A stretch of 64,000 nt of DNA. It comes from Candidatus Parcubacteria bacterium. GTDB taxonomy: Bacteria > Patescibacteriota > Minisyncoccia > Minisyncoccales > JAGLUP01. Positions 52,074 to 59,936 of this stretch are shown here, piece by piece. The notes beneath the pieces were generated by a model that was given only the letters and a program-made list of their open reading frames with translations, was not told the origin of the DNA and did no database searches. Numbering within the stretch: position 1 is the first letter of the stretch; each line of letters opens with the position of its first letter. Made by a program: the position numbers and the translations under genes. The stretch lies in contig JAGLUP010000005.1 in assembly GCA_023134715.1 (NCBI GenBank), positions 1 through 64,000 of the forward strand. Direction: 5' to 3'.

Positions 52074-52730
52074 ATGAATATTATTTGGCGCGGGCATTCT
52101 TGTTTTCAAATTACTGTTCAAAATAAAAAACAAGGACAAATAAATATTGTTATTGATCCGTTTGATGAAAAACTCGGTATTCGAGTTCCTAAATTGGAAG
52201 CTGATGTTTTATTGATTACTCATCAACACTATGACCACAATAATATTAAAGCGGTTAAAGGAAATCCGTTTTTAATTCAAGGACCAGGAGAATATGAAAT
52301 AAAAAAAATTTCCATTCATGGAATTTCATCTTTTCACGACGATAATCAAGGAAAAGAACGAGGCGAAAATACTATTTACACAATCAAAAATAACGGAATT
52401 CAACTTTGTCACCTTGGAGATTTAGGTCAAAAAGAATTAACTGAAGAACAGGTTGAAAAAATTGGTCAAATAGATATACTTTTTATTCCTGTCGGAGGAA
52501 CCTATACTATTGGATCCCAGGAGGCATTAAAAGTAATTAACCAAATTGAACCCAAAATTGTTATTCCAATGCATTATCACTTGCCGAATATTAAAATAAA
52601 ATTGGATAATCTTAATAACTTTTTAAAGGCAATTGGCGAAAAATCAATTGAACCCTTGGACAAGCTTTCTATTAAAAGCAAAGACCTGGAAGAGCAGGAA
52701 AAAATGAAAGTAATCGTGCTGAAACCGTGA
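52074..52730 (+). CDS. MBL-fold metallo-hydrolase
   Basis: 218 residues. LITHQHYDHNN is the metal motif HxHxDH variant (H-Q-H-Y-D-H), with His in CHLGDLG and PMHYH as further ligands. It resembles the UlaG/RomA-like group of cytosolic MBL proteins. Substrate unknown; could be a nuclease or lactonase-like enzyme. It overlaps the next small gene by 4 bp, in one unit with gyrA. Confidence 0.88.
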   Translation: MNIIWRGHSCFQITVQNKKQGQINIVIDPFDEKLGIRVPKLEADVLLITHQHYDHNNIKAVKGNPFLIQGPGEYEIKKISIHGISSFHDDNQGKERGENTIYTIKNNGIQLCHLGDLGQKELTEEQVEKIGQIDILFIPVGGTYTIGSQEALKVINQIEPKIVIPMHYHLPNIKIKLDNLNNFLKAIGEKSIEPLDKLSIKSKDLEEQEKMKVIVLKP

Positions 52731-52993
52731 AACATTTTTTAGAAAAACTCCAAAATAAATCTGAACGTGTAAGAAAAACTATACTTTGGTCAATAATAAT
52801 TATATTAAGTTTGTTTTTATTATTTTTCTGGTTTAAAAGTTTTAACCAAAAAATAAAAGATTTTCAAAAAAAAGACATTAATCAAGAACTGAAACTGCCT
52901 GACTTTAAAGAAGAACTCAAAACAATTCCCAAATTTCCGGAACAAGAATTAAAAGAATTAGAAAAAATAATCGAAGAAAACAATGGACAATAA
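52727..52993 (+). CDS. Small single-pass membrane protein
   Basis: 88 residues. One transmembrane helix (about 19-38; [19 protein letters not shown]) and a charged C-terminal tail ([22 protein letters not shown]). Family not recognised. Overlaps of 4 bp with the MBL gene and 11 bp with gyrA argue that it is translated. Function unknown. Confidence 0.65.
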   Translation: MKHFLEKLQNKSERVRKTILWSIIIILSLFLLFFWFKSFNQKIKDFQKKDINQELKLPDFKEELKTIPKFPEQELKELEKIIEENNGQ

Positions 52994-55466
52994 TTCTCAA
53001 AAATCAAATAAAGAAATCGGCTATATTAAACCGCGGGAAATAGTTGAAGAAATGAAAGAATCATATATTGATTACGCAATGTCAGTTATTATCGCGCGCG
53101 CATTGCCTGATGTTCGCGACGGCTTAAAGCCGGTCCACCGCAGAATTTTATACGCAATGCTCGAAGACGGATTAAGAGCAAACGCAAAATTTAGAAAATC
53201 AGCAACTGTTGTCGGGTCTGTATTAGGACGTTATCATCCTCACGGCGATATTGCTGTTTATGACGCAATGGCAAGAATGGCCCAGGATTTTTCGTTAAGA
53301 TACCCTCTAATCAACGGGCAGGGAAACTGGGGCAGTATTGACGGAGATAATCAGGCCGCTATGCGTTATACCGAAGCAAAACTCTCAAAAATTGGCGAAG
53401 AAACGCTAAAAGATATTGAAAAAAATACTGTTAATTTCAGAGACAATTATGACGGCACAAGAAAAGAACCGTGCGTTCTGCCATCGCCGCTTCCTCAACT
53501 TCTTTTAAACGGCTCTCTGGGAATCGCTGTTGGAATGGCGACAAATATTCCTCCTCATAATCTCTCTGAAGTGGTAGAAGCGGTAATACACCTAATTGAC
53601 AATCCAAAAACAACAACTGAAGATCTTTTCCAATTCATTAAAGGACCTGATTTTCCCTTAGGAGGAATAATTTTTGACAAAAAAGAAATAATATCCGCTT
53701 ATTCTCAAGGCAAGGGACCTATTTTAACCAGAGGTAAAGCAGAAATTATAGAAAATAAAACTCATCAACAGCAAATTATTATTACTGAGATTCCCTATCA
53801 AACCCAAAAATCAAACTTAGTCACTCAAATAGCAAAATTAGTAGAAACGAAAAAACTGGAAGGAATTAAAGATGTCCGAGACGAGTCAGATAGAGATGGA
53901 ATGAGAATTGTTATTGAGCTTAAAACCGGAGCTTATCCTCAAAAAATCTTAAATCGTTTATATAAATTCAGCGACCTTCAAAAAACTTTTCACCTTAATA
54001 TGCTTGCCATAGTAGACGGAATCCAGCCAAAAATTCTTTCCCTTGCTGAAATTCTTAATTATTATATTTTACACAGAAAAGAAGTAATAGTAAGAAGAAC
54101 TAAATATGAATTAGCAAAAGCAGAAGAAAGAGCGCATATTTTGCAAGGATTAGTTATGGCGCTTGGAAAAATTGACGCGATTATCAAAACAATCAAGCAG
54201 TCAAAAAACAGAGAAGACGCTCAGAAGAATTTAATCGAAAAATTTAAATTTACCACTATCCAGGCAAACGCTATTCTGGAAATCAAGCTTCACTCCTTGG
54301 CTAAATTAGAACGTGAAAAACTGGAACAAGAACTTGAAGAGCTTTTGACTAAAATTAAAAAACTCAAGGCGATTCTGAAAGACCCTAAAAAAATAAGAAA
54401 ACTAATGAAAGATGAACTGCAGGAGGTTAAAGAAAGATACGGAGACCAGAGAAGAACTAAAGTGGTTGCTCAAAAAATTGGAGAAATCGCTGAAGAGGAT
54501 TTAATTCCTCAAGAAGAAACAATTATTGTTTTAACGCAGGGCGGTTATATTAAAAGAATAAATCCATCTGTTTATAAAATTCAGAAAAGAGGAGGAAAGG
54601 GAATTTTAGGAATGAAAACGCTTCAGGAAGATATTATTGAACATTTTATTTCAGCCAATACTCATGACTCGCTTCTTTTCTTTACTGACTCAGGAAAAGT
54701 TTTCCGAACCTTTGCCTATGAAATTCCTGAAGGCAGTAGAGTGGCAAGAGGAAGAGGGCTTTTAAACTTTTTAGAAATTTCTCAAGAAGAAAAAGTTCTT
54801 TCCTTGATTACTTTAAAAAAAGATGATAAAGAGTTATCAACAAGATATTTAGTAATGCTTACAGAAAATGGTATAATAAAAAAGACATCTTTGAAAGAAT
54901 TTGAGAATGTGCGAAGAAACGGGCTTATTGCCATAAAACTAAATAAAGGAGACGCTCTGAAATCTGTAAGGAAAAGCAGTGGAGAAGATGAGATAATTTT
55001 AGCCACAAAAAAAGGACAATCTATCAGATTTAAAGAAAAAGAAATTCGCGCTATGGGACGTCCAACTGCAGGCGTAAAAGCAATCCGATTAAAAAAAGAA
55101 GATAAAGTTGTGGGAATGGACACCATAGAAAGCCCCCGCCAAGAGCGGGGCAAGCAAAACTTAGATAAGAATTATTTATTGGTGGTTAGTGAAAACGGAT
55201 ATGGAAAGAAAACAGATATTAAAGAATATCGAAAACAAGGCAGAGGAGGTTCGGGAATAAAAACAGCTAACATAACTAAGAAAACCGGCGAAATTGTCTT
55301 TTCTAAAATCATTACGGAAGAAGAAGATTTAATCGTAATCTCCCAACAAGGACAAGTAATAAAAACAAATATTGCGTCTATCCCGATTTTAAGCCGCGCC
55401 ACTCAAGGCGTTAGAATAATGAAGCTTAATGAAAACGATAAAGTCGCATCCGCAACTTGTATTTAA
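52983..55466 (+). CDS. gyrA: DNA gyrase subunit A
   Basis: 827 residues. Catalytic Tyr129 in [20 protein letters not shown] in the quinolone region with Ile90 where E. coli has Ser83, and the six-bladed C-terminal beta-pinwheel. The GyrA box variant KRGGKG near residue 530 supports gyrase over topoisomerase IV. It introduces negative supercoils with GyrB, not in the window. A palindrome-encoded loop (PRQERGKQ) is inserted in a late blade. Confidence 0.96.
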   Translation: MDNNSQKSNKEIGYIKPREIVEEMKESYIDYAMSVIIARALPDVRDGLKPVHRRILYAMLEDGLRANAKFRKSATVVGSVLGRYHPHGDIAVYDAMARMAQDFSLRYPLINGQGNWGSIDGDNQAAMRYTEAKLSKIGEETLKDIEKNTVNFRDNYDGTRKEPCVLPSPLPQLLLNGSLGIAVGMATNIPPHNLSEVVEAVIHLIDNPKTTTEDLFQFIKGPDFPLGGIIFDKKEIISAYSQGKGPILTRGKAEIIENKTHQQQIIITEIPYQTQKSNLVTQIAKLVETKKLEGIKDVRDESDRDGMRIVIELKTGAYPQKILNRLYKFSDLQKTFHLNMLAIVDGIQPKILSLAEILNYYILHRKEVIVRRTKYELAKAEERAHILQGLVMALGKIDAIIKTIKQSKNREDAQKNLIEKFKFTTIQANAILEIKLHSLAKLEREKLEQELEELLTKIKKLKAILKDPKKIRKLMKDELQEVKERYGDQRRTKVVAQKIGEIAEEDLIPQEETIIVLTQGGYIKRINPSVYKIQKRGGKGILGMKTLQEDIIEHFISANTHDSLLFFTDSGKVFRTFAYEIPEGSRVARGRGLLNFLEISQEEKVLSLITLKKDDKELSTRYLVMLTENGIIKKTSLKEFENVRRNGLIAIKLNKGDALKSVRKSSGEDEIILATKKGQSIRFKEKEIRAMGRPTAGVKAIRLKKEDKVVGMDTIESPRQERGKQNLDKNYLLVVSENGYGKKTDIKEYRKQGRGGSGIKTANITKKTGEIVFSKIITEEEDLIVISQQGQVIKTNIASIPILSRATQGVRIMKLNENDKVASATCI
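55132..55151 (+). repeat. Palindromic insert inside gyrA
   Basis: GCCCCCGC and GCGGGGC arms around a 5-nt loop, GC-rich inside an AT-rich gene. In frame; encodes SPRQERG (about residues 717-723) between conserved VVGMDT and [10 protein letters not shown]. Confidence 0.75.
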
Positions 55467-55470
55467 AACT

Positions 55471-55995
55471 ATGGATAATTTTTTAAACCCAAGTAAAATA
55501 TTAAAAAATTTGGACTTACGCGATAATATGGTTGCTGTGGATTTTGGCTGCGGCACTGGCGGATGGGCGATTCCTTTAGCAAAAAGATTAGAAGAGGGCA
55601 AGGTCTACGCTTTAGATATTCAAGAAGAAATGCTTTCGGCCTTAAAAAGCCATGCTCAATTAGAAAAAATATATAATATTGAAACAAGGATTTGCGATTT
55701 AGAAAGAGAAAACGGCTCTGGCCTGCCGGAAAATTCATTAGATCTGGCCCTGTTAACCAATATCTTATTTCAATTGGAAGACAAAAAAATCGTGCTGCAG
55801 GAAATTAAAAGAATTTTAAAAAAACAAGGAAAACTTTTGATTGTTGATTGGAACGCTGACGCTTCTTTCGGACCAAAAGAGGGAAGAATTTCTGCTGAAG
55901 AGATAAGTAGAATAGCGAAAGAAATCGATTTTAAATTAGAAAAAGAATTTGACGCCAGCGCCCATCACTACGGCTTAATTTTTACCAAAGAATAA
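55471..55995 (+). CDS. Class I SAM-dependent methyltransferase
   Basis: 174 residues from the ATG 4 bp after the gyrA stop. AVDFGCGTGGWAIPLAKRL is motif I, YALDIQEEML motif II and LDLALLTNILFQLEDKKIVLQEIKRILKKQGKLLIVDWN motifs IV-VI, as in UbiE/methyltransferase-11 proteins. Substrate unknown. An open frame extends upstream into gyrA but lacks methyltransferase features. Confidence 0.87.
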   Translation: MDNFLNPSKILKNLDLRDNMVAVDFGCGTGGWAIPLAKRLEEGKVYALDIQEEMLSALKSHAQLEKIYNIETRICDLERENGSGLPENSLDLALLTNILFQLEDKKIVLQEIKRILKKQGKLLIVDWNADASFGPKEGRISAEEISRIAKEIDFKLEKEFDASAHHYGLIFTKE

Positions 55996-56036
55996 TTTTT
56001 ATTACTTCTTGCTTTCTGCTTTCCACACCCTAACTA

Positions 56037-56065
56037 TTGTTAATTTTAAAAAATTCAGTTAAAAT
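56037..56065 (+). promoter_or_regulatory. Promoter of the first VirB2-like gene
   Basis: TTGTTA (56037-56042), 17-nt spacer, TAAAAT (56060-56065). The expected start site falls at the ATG (56073), so the transcript would be leaderless. Confidence 0.7.
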
Positions 56066-56072
56066 ATAAATA

Positions 56073-56501
56073 ATGAAAATAAATAAAAAAATTTTAATAA
56101 TATTTTTATTTTCTTTTGTTTTCTTAAATGCAGGAACAAGTTCTGTTTTTGCAGTAGAGGAGGCATCAACTTGCAAAGAATACTGCAGTGATCCGTATAA
56201 CGCGGACACTGATGAGGGCACATACACTGAGCCGGCAGGAAAGGTTTGTATATGCAATCCTTTGCAGGCTACCAGCACTGAAGCGATAATTAATTCAATT
56301 GTCAACTTTATTTTCTGGTTTGGAATGGCGTTAGCGCCTTTAATGATAATTATTGCCGGATTTTTCTTCTTAACTGCTGGCGGAGATCCAGATAACATAA
56401 AAAAAGCGAAAAATATAATTACATGGACATTTGTCGGACTACTTATTATTCTAATGGGTAAAGGACTGATTTCAGCGTTGAAAAGCGTATTAGGAGGATA
56501 G
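56073..56501 (+). CDS. VirB2/TrbC-like small pilin (copy 1)
   Basis: 142 residues. Signal peptide (about 1-27, ending SVFAVEE), a short cysteine-containing segment, then two membrane helices (about 73-98 and 108-132) joined by AGGDPDNIKKAKNIITW. This two-helix hairpin with GGDP-type loop fits VirB2/TrbC conjugation-type pilins found in many CPR genomes. No VirB4 or other type IV secretion gene is in the window. Two related genes lie at 56674 and 62832. Confidence 0.75.
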   Translation: MKINKKILIIFLFSFVFLNAGTSSVFAVEEASTCKEYCSDPYNADTDEGTYTEPAGKVCICNPLQATSTEAIINSIVNFIFWFGMALAPLMIIIAGFFFLTAGGDPDNIKKAKNIITWTFVGLLIILMGKGLISALKSVLGG

Positions 56502-56507
56502 TTGAAG

Positions 56508-56548
56508 AAAATCCAAAATCCAAAATCCAAATTGTTCCAAATTGTTCC
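56508..56548. repeat. Heptamer repeat (AAAATCC) and decamer repeat
   Basis: AAAATCC three times (56508-56528), then AAATTGTTCC twice (56529-56548), in the 172-bp gap between the first two VirB2-like genes. Confidence 0.8.
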
Positions 56549-56610
56549 AAATCAAATCCAAATTTTAAATTTCCAATTTTAAAAACAAGAAAAGGTCGAA
56601 GATATTAACA

Positions 56611-56664
56611 TTACTAATCTATGAATTCTATTTGTATTATTAGTATGAATTCGTATATTAGTAT
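56611..56664. promoter_or_regulatory. Inverted repeat over the promoter of the second VirB2-like gene
   Basis: Arms TTACTAATCTATGAATTC (56611-56628) and GAATTCGTATATTAGTAT (56647-56664) pair imperfectly. A promoter TTGTAT (56632-56637), 16-nt spacer, TATATT (56654-56659) lies inside, its -10 in the right arm. Likely a repressor-operator arrangement. Confidence 0.55.
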
Positions 56665-56673
56665 CGCATTTTT

Positions 56674-57111
56674 ATGAAAAAGATTTTATCTGTATTAATT
56701 TTAGCCGTAGTTTTAACAACATTAGTAGCACCAGCAATGGTTTCCGCCGAAGGCCCAACAGAATGCTGTGAATTAAAAAGGGATTTTACATTAAATGGAG
56801 TAACTTATGACAAAACTGATGTTGTGGGTCCGACAGGCGGAAATTGCGACGTAGCAATAACTGAGACAACAGATGACTGGGGACTACTTTGTCTTCTTAA
56901 CACAATTTACGGTATAACTAATCTGATATTTATTATCCTAATGGCTATTTCAGTAATAATGATATTAGCCGGAGGATTTACTATTTTAACCGCTGGAGGC
57001 AACGCAGAGCAAGTGGGCACAGGAAAAAACTATATAACTTACGCTGTTGTAGGAATAGCAGTCGCGCTTTTAGCAAGAGTAATCCCATCTATTGTAGTAT
57101 ACGTCCTGTAG
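56674..57111 (+). CDS. VirB2/TrbC-like small pilin (copy 2)
   Basis: 145 residues. Signal peptide ending MVSAEG (about 1-27), ECCELKRDF segment, then two membrane helices (about 84-110 and 120-144) with the loop TAGGNAEQVGTGKNYI. Same design as the gene at 56073 but diverged. Probably a pilin-like subunit or part of a secretion channel. Followed by a strong hairpin. Confidence 0.75.
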   Translation: MKKILSVLILAVVLTTLVAPAMVSAEGPTECCELKRDFTLNGVTYDKTDVVGPTGGNCDVAITETTDDWGLLCLLNTIYGITNLIFIILMAISVIMILAGGFTILTAGGNAEQVGTGKNYITYAVVGIAVALLARVIPSIVVYVL

Positions 57112-57133
57112 AATAGAAAATTCAGTGTTTAAT

Positions 57134-57167
57134 CCCCTTCTTTTGCCAGCAGTGAAAAGGAGGGGGT
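57134..57167 (+). terminator. Terminator of the second VirB2-like gene
   Basis: CCCCTTCTTTT pairs with AAAAGGAGGGG (with G-U pairs) around a GCCAGCAGTG loop, followed by a weak TTTGCTT tract. Confidence 0.65.
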
Positions 57168-57175
57168 TTGCTTAA

Positions 57176-57204
57176 GCCGAGGTGATAAAATCACAGTAGA
57201 CACA
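57176..57204 (+). pseudogene. 5' fragment of a leucine tRNA
   Basis: GCCGAGGTGATAAAAT followed by CACAGTAGACAC matches the acceptor and D-arm of tRNA-Leu and is nearly identical over 16 bases to the intact tRNA-Leu at 57258. The rest is missing and replaced by a 42-bp palindrome. Confidence 0.65.
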
Positions 57205-57246
57205 GGAGACCCGACCTCCTTTGCCAGTGAAGGAGGTCGGGTCTCC
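57205..57246. repeat. Perfect 17-bp-arm hairpin (GACCCGACC family)
   Basis: GGAGACCCGACCTCCTT and its exact complement flank an 8-nt loop TGCCAGTG. The arm is identical to the elp3 insert at 31235-31251. Downstream GTTATTTTC is only weakly terminator-like. Confidence 0.85.
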
Positions 57247-57257
57247 GTTATTTTCTT

Positions 57258-57341
57258 GCCGAGGTGATGAAATTGGCAAACATGCGAGATTTAGGATCTC
57301 GTGCTCGTAAGAGCTTGTGGGTTCGAGTCCCACCCTCGGCA
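57258..57341 (+). tRNA. tRNA-Leu (anticodon TAG)
   Basis: 84 nt class II tRNA. Acceptor GCCGAGG/CCTCGGC, anticodon stem CGAGA/TCTCG with loop TTTAGGA, long variable arm, T-loop TTCGAGT. A discriminator; no CCA. Confidence 0.96.
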
Positions 57342-57351
57342 CAAACAAAAA

Positions 57352-57382
57352 GCAGTCTAGACCCGACCTAGACTACTTTTTT
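57352..57382 (+). terminator. Terminator of tRNA-Leu
   Basis: AGTCTAG/CTAGACT stem around the loop ACCCGAC, then ACTTTTTT. The loop repeats the GACCCGACC motif of the nearby hairpins. Confidence 0.8.
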
Positions 57383-57392
57383 ACATATTTAA

Positions 57393-57427
57393 AAAGACCC
57401 GACCTTTGGATTTAAGGTCGGGTCTTT
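57393..57427 (-). terminator. Terminator of the Hsp20 gene
   Basis: Perfect 14-bp stem (AAAGACCCGACCTT with its complement), 7-nt loop, followed on the minus strand by TTTTT. It ends 3 bp from the Hsp20 stop codon. Confidence 0.85.
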
Positions 57428-57430
57428 AAT

Positions 57431-57880
57431 TTACTGCTTAACTGATATTTTTCTCTCTTTTTCTCGATGAATTATCGGCAATTTAATAGTTAGGATGCCT
57501 TTTTTCATAGAAGCGCTGATTTCTTCAGGATTTACTTCTTCAGGTAAAACTATTTTTCTGGAAAATGCTCCCCACCAGCATTCTTGATAAAGATATTTCG
57601 GCCCGCCCGCGTCGCTCCCGCCGGGTTTTTTTCTCTCGCCCCTTATGGTTATTATATCGTTCTCAATTGAAATATCTAAATCCTCTGGCTTAACGCCGGC
57701 AACAGGGGACTGAATAACAATTTCTGAATCTGTTTGGAAAACATCAACAACCAGCTGCCCTTCTTTTTTAAACCATTTTTCCTCGCTTTCCTTCTCTTTC
57801 TCTTCTTCCAAATCTAAATCCAATTCTTTTATAGAAATCTCTTTTCCCTTATTTTTTTTTGATTTTTTTAAAAACCCCAT
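57431..57880 (-). CDS. Small heat-shock protein Hsp20
   Basis: 149 residues. An acidic N-terminal region (DLDLEEEKEKESEEKW), then the alpha-crystallin domain (about 48-140; VDVFQTDSEIVIQSPVAGVKPEDLDISIENDIITIRGER, AFSRKIVLPEEVNPEEISASMKKGILTIKLP). An ATP-independent holdase. A GC-rich palindromic insert (57601-57625) adds PGGSDAGGP inside the domain (about residues 85-93), where relatives have a short acidic loop. Confidence 0.95.
   Translation of the reverse strand: MGFLKKSKKNKGKEISIKELDLDLEEEKEKESEEKWFKKEGQLVVDVFQTDSEIVIQSPVAGVKPEDLDISIENDIITIRGERKKPGGSDAGGPKYLYQECWWGAFSRKIVLPEEVNPEEISASMKKGILTIKLPIIHREKERKISVKQ
57601..57625. repeat. GC-rich palindromic insert inside hsp20
   Basis: GCCCGCCCGCGTCGCT then CCCGCCGGG. 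The first 16 bases match the tsaD insert (59283-59298) at all but one position. Read on the minus strand both give SDAGG. Confidence 0.8.
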
Positions 57881-57901
57881 AATTTAATAATTAAAAATTA
57901 T

Positions 57902-58624
57902 CTACTCACTAATCTCACAGACGCTCTCCATTTTATTCGCTTTTTTAAACGCAAAGAAAACAAACACGGAAAGAAAAATTAAAATAATTAAAGGCAAATT
58001 AAATTTTAAACTTCCCTCTATTGCTATTATAGAAAAATTATAAAGTCCGTGCAAGAACACGGCTATCCCCAGCCCTAATTTTCTAATCAAATATTTAAAC
58101 GTGTTTTTTGGCTCACAAAAAGACAAAGCCAAAAAATAGCCAATCATTCCAGAACATAAAGCGTGCAAAAAAGTGGCTCCCACAAATCGAAGAGCGGTAA
58201 CTCCTAAAACTCCTGCCAACGGCTGAAAAAACATTTCAGGGGAAAATAAAATTAAAATATTCTCTACTGTCGCAAATCCCAAGGCCGCGATAATCATATA
58301 AAGCATAGCGTCCACCGGCTCATCAAATTCTGAATTATTCAACACCTTTTTCTTGACTACTAAATATTTTAAGCCCTCTTCAACTAAAGCCACACCTATA
58401 AAAAAATTTAAAATTAAAGTTGATGTTGAGGAAAAATTTAATACCTTAGTAATTTCAAAAAATCCTTTTTCTAATAAAACAGCGGGGAAAGTAATCAACA
58501 TTCCGTAAAAGAAAATTCTTAAAATCATCCTGTTTGATTCTGGATGAACATCTTTTCGCAAAAAATACAAAAGCCAGATTATACCGGGAGCCAGGGCGCA
58601 AATTAAAAGAGAAAAACCATTCAT
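57902..58624 (-). CDS. PrsW-family intramembrane metalloprotease
   Basis: 240 residues, about seven membrane helices. Motifs FIGVALVEEGLKYLVVKK (EExxK), FVGATFLHALCSGMIGY and GIAVFLHGLYNF carry the Glu and His residues proposed to bind zinc. PrsW in Bacillus cuts an anti-sigma factor. The target here is unknown; no anti-sigma gene is near. It overlaps tsaD by 4 bp. Confidence 0.9.
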   Translation of the reverse strand: MNGFSLLICALAPGIIWLLYFLRKDVHPESNRMILRIFFYGMLITFPAVLLEKGFFEITKVLNFSSTSTLILNFFIGVALVEEGLKYLVVKKKVLNNSEFDEPVDAMLYMIIAALGFATVENILILFSPEMFFQPLAGVLGVTALRFVGATFLHALCSGMIGYFLALSFCEPKNTFKYLIRKLGLGIAVFLHGLYNFSIIAIEGSLKFNLPLIILIFLSVFVFFAFKKANKMESVCEISE

Positions 58625-59718
58625 ACCTTTAAGTTAGCATTTACTTTAATATTTTTCCAATTTTTTGTTTTTTGGTTTTTATGATAATACGCTGTTATGG
58701 CTATCATCGCCGCATTGTCAGTGCAGAAAATTTTTGGGGGAACCAAAAATTTTAGTTTGTAGTTTATAGTTTGTAGTTTATGGTTAAATTGCCTTCTTAA
58801 CTCTTTGTTTGCTGTAACGCCACCGCCAAGAATTATAGATTTTGCCTTATATTGTTTAGCGGCTTTAATAGTTTTAAAAATTAAAACATCAATTATCGCC
58901 TGTTGAATCTCCCGGCACATCTCTTGAATATATTTTTTTGACCTTGCTGTTTTTTCAGGCCGTTTTTTAAAATCATATAAGACCGCTGTTTTCAACCCAG
59001 AAAAACTAAAATCATAATCCTTGCTATGAAGCATCGGTCTTGGCAACTTAGTTTGTAGTTTATAGTTTATAGTTTGTAGTTTCGCGGCTTCAGCGGAAAT
59101 GGCAGGACCACCAGGATAATCTAACCCTAAAATTCTCGCTGTCTTGTCAAAACACTCCCCGGCCGCATCATCCCTTGTTTCTCCTAAAATTTTATACTTT
59201 CCAATTCCCTTCATTAAAATCAACTGCGTATGCCCGCCGCTTACCACTAAACATATCGCAGGGAATAAGTATTTTGTATTTTGCCCGCCCGCATCGCTAC
59301 GCGAAGCGTTGCGGGCGGGGATTTTGATATCTGGTGGCAACCAATTAGCAAGTATGTGCGCTTCTATATGGTTAACTGGAATAATCGGCAAATCCCATAA
59401 ACAAGAAAGCTCTTTAGCAAAATTCACTCCCACCCATAAACACGGCTCTAATCCTGGACCTATCGTCACCGCAACCGCGTCAATATTTGGTTTTCTGAAC
59501 TTTGATAATTTGGCTTTTCCTAATGCTTTTTTCAAAACTGGCTCTAAATTTTTCTGGTGTTCTCTTATCGCCATAGTCGGGTAAATTCCGCCATATTTCT
59601 TATGGATTTCAGCTTGAGAAGAAACAATATTGCTTAAAATTTTTACTTTTTGCTTATTAATCTCTAATACGGCAACGCAGGTATCATCGCAGGATGTTTC
59701 AATAGCTAAAATTTTCAT
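58621..59718 (-). CDS. tsaD: tRNA threonylcarbamoyladenosine synthase subunit TsaD
   Basis: 365 residues from ATG at 59718 (MKILAIETSCDDTCVAVLE). An in-frame upstream extension exists but is not family-like. Metal motif HIEAHILANWL, VSGGHTQLILMKG, FSFSGLKTAVLYDF, ILGGGVTANKELR and CTDNAAMIAI. It makes t6A37 on ANN-reading tRNAs with TsaB/C/E. Three repeats have invaded it: a GC-rich palindrome (PARNASRSDAGGQN, about 133-145) and two heptamer-repeat runs encoding KLQTINYKLQT-type peptides (about 212-222 and 312-322). Confidence 0.96.
   Translation of the reverse strand: MKILAIETSCDDTCVAVLEINKQKVKILSNIVSSQAEIHKKYGGIYPTMAIREHQKNLEPVLKKALGKAKLSKFRKPNIDAVAVTIGPGLEPCLWVGVNFAKELSCLWDLPIIPVNHIEAHILANWLPPDIKIPARNASRSDAGGQNTKYLFPAICLVVSGGHTQLILMKGIGKYKILGETRDDAAGECFDKTARILGLDYPGGPAISAEAAKLQTINYKLQTKLPRPMLHSKDYDFSFSGLKTAVLYDFKKRPEKTARSKKYIQEMCREIQQAIIDVLIFKTIKAAKQYKAKSIILGGGVTANKELRRQFNHKLQTINYKLKFLVPPKIFCTDNAAMIAITAYYHKNQKTKNWKNIKVNANLKV
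58751..58783. repeat. Heptamer repeat inside tsaD (distal copy)
   Basis: Units AAACTAC/AAACTAT (minus strand) with 7-nt period; three units make 21 nt, so the protein repeats every 7 residues (KLQTINY KLK). Confidence 0.8.
59050..59082. repeat. Heptamer repeat inside tsaD (proximal copy)
   Basis: About four and a half 7-nt units of the same AAACTAC/AAACTAT type, encoding KLQTINYKLQT. Frame kept. Confidence 0.8.
59283..59320. repeat. GC-rich palindromic insert inside tsaD
   Basis: CCCGCCCGCA/TGCGGGCGGG outer stem with an inner CGCT/AGCG stem and one T-T mismatch. In frame; encodes PARNASRSDAGG. It shares 15 of 16 bases with the hsp20 insert. Confidence 0.85.
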
Positions 59719-59740
59719 TGCTCTTATTTTATCATTTGAC

Positions 59741-59768
59741 TTGATTTTTTTCAATTTTTAGTTATAAT
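59741..59768 (+). promoter_or_regulatory. Promoter of tRNA-Glu
   Basis: TTGATT (59741-59746), 16-nt spacer, TATAAT (59763-59768), 14 bp before the tRNA 5' end. It lies in the short gap upstream of the divergent tsaD. Confidence 0.75.
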
Positions 59769-59782
59769 GATTATGTTATTTT

Positions 59783-59855
59783 GACCCCATCGTCTAGAGG
59801 CCTAGGACTCCAGGTTTTCATCCTGGCAACAGGGATTCGACTTCCCTTGGGGTCG
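59783..59855 (+). tRNA. tRNA-Glu (anticodon TTC)
   Basis: Acceptor GACCCCA/TGGGGTC, anticodon stem CCAGG/CCTGG with TTTTCAT, T-loop TTCGACT, G discriminator. CCA is encoded at 59856-59858. Convergent with tRNA-Ala, only 5 bp apart. Confidence 0.96.
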
Positions 59856-59863
59856 CCAATTTG

Positions 59864-59934
59864 TGGACCTAGCGAGAATCGAACTCACATTTCCGCAATG
59901 CGAATGCGGTGTATTACCATTATACTATAGGCCC
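59864..59934 (-). tRNA. tRNA-Ala (anticodon CGC)
   Basis: 71 nt. Acceptor GGGCCTA/TAGGTCC has the G3-U70 pair that marks alanine tRNAs. Anticodon stem CCGCA/TGCGG with TTCGCAT. No encoded CCA; the CCA-adding enzyme gene ends 2 bp upstream on the same strand. Confidence 0.95.
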
Positions 59935-59936
59935 GG

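Noticed and set aside
55429-55470. Longer start for the methyltransferase
   Set aside because: It lies inside gyrA; the ATG 4 bp after the gyrA stop gives a normal start.
59719-59754. N-terminal extension of TsaD
   Set aside because: TsaD proteins begin MKILAIETSCDD; the extra twelve residues are not conserved and the inner ATG is suitable.
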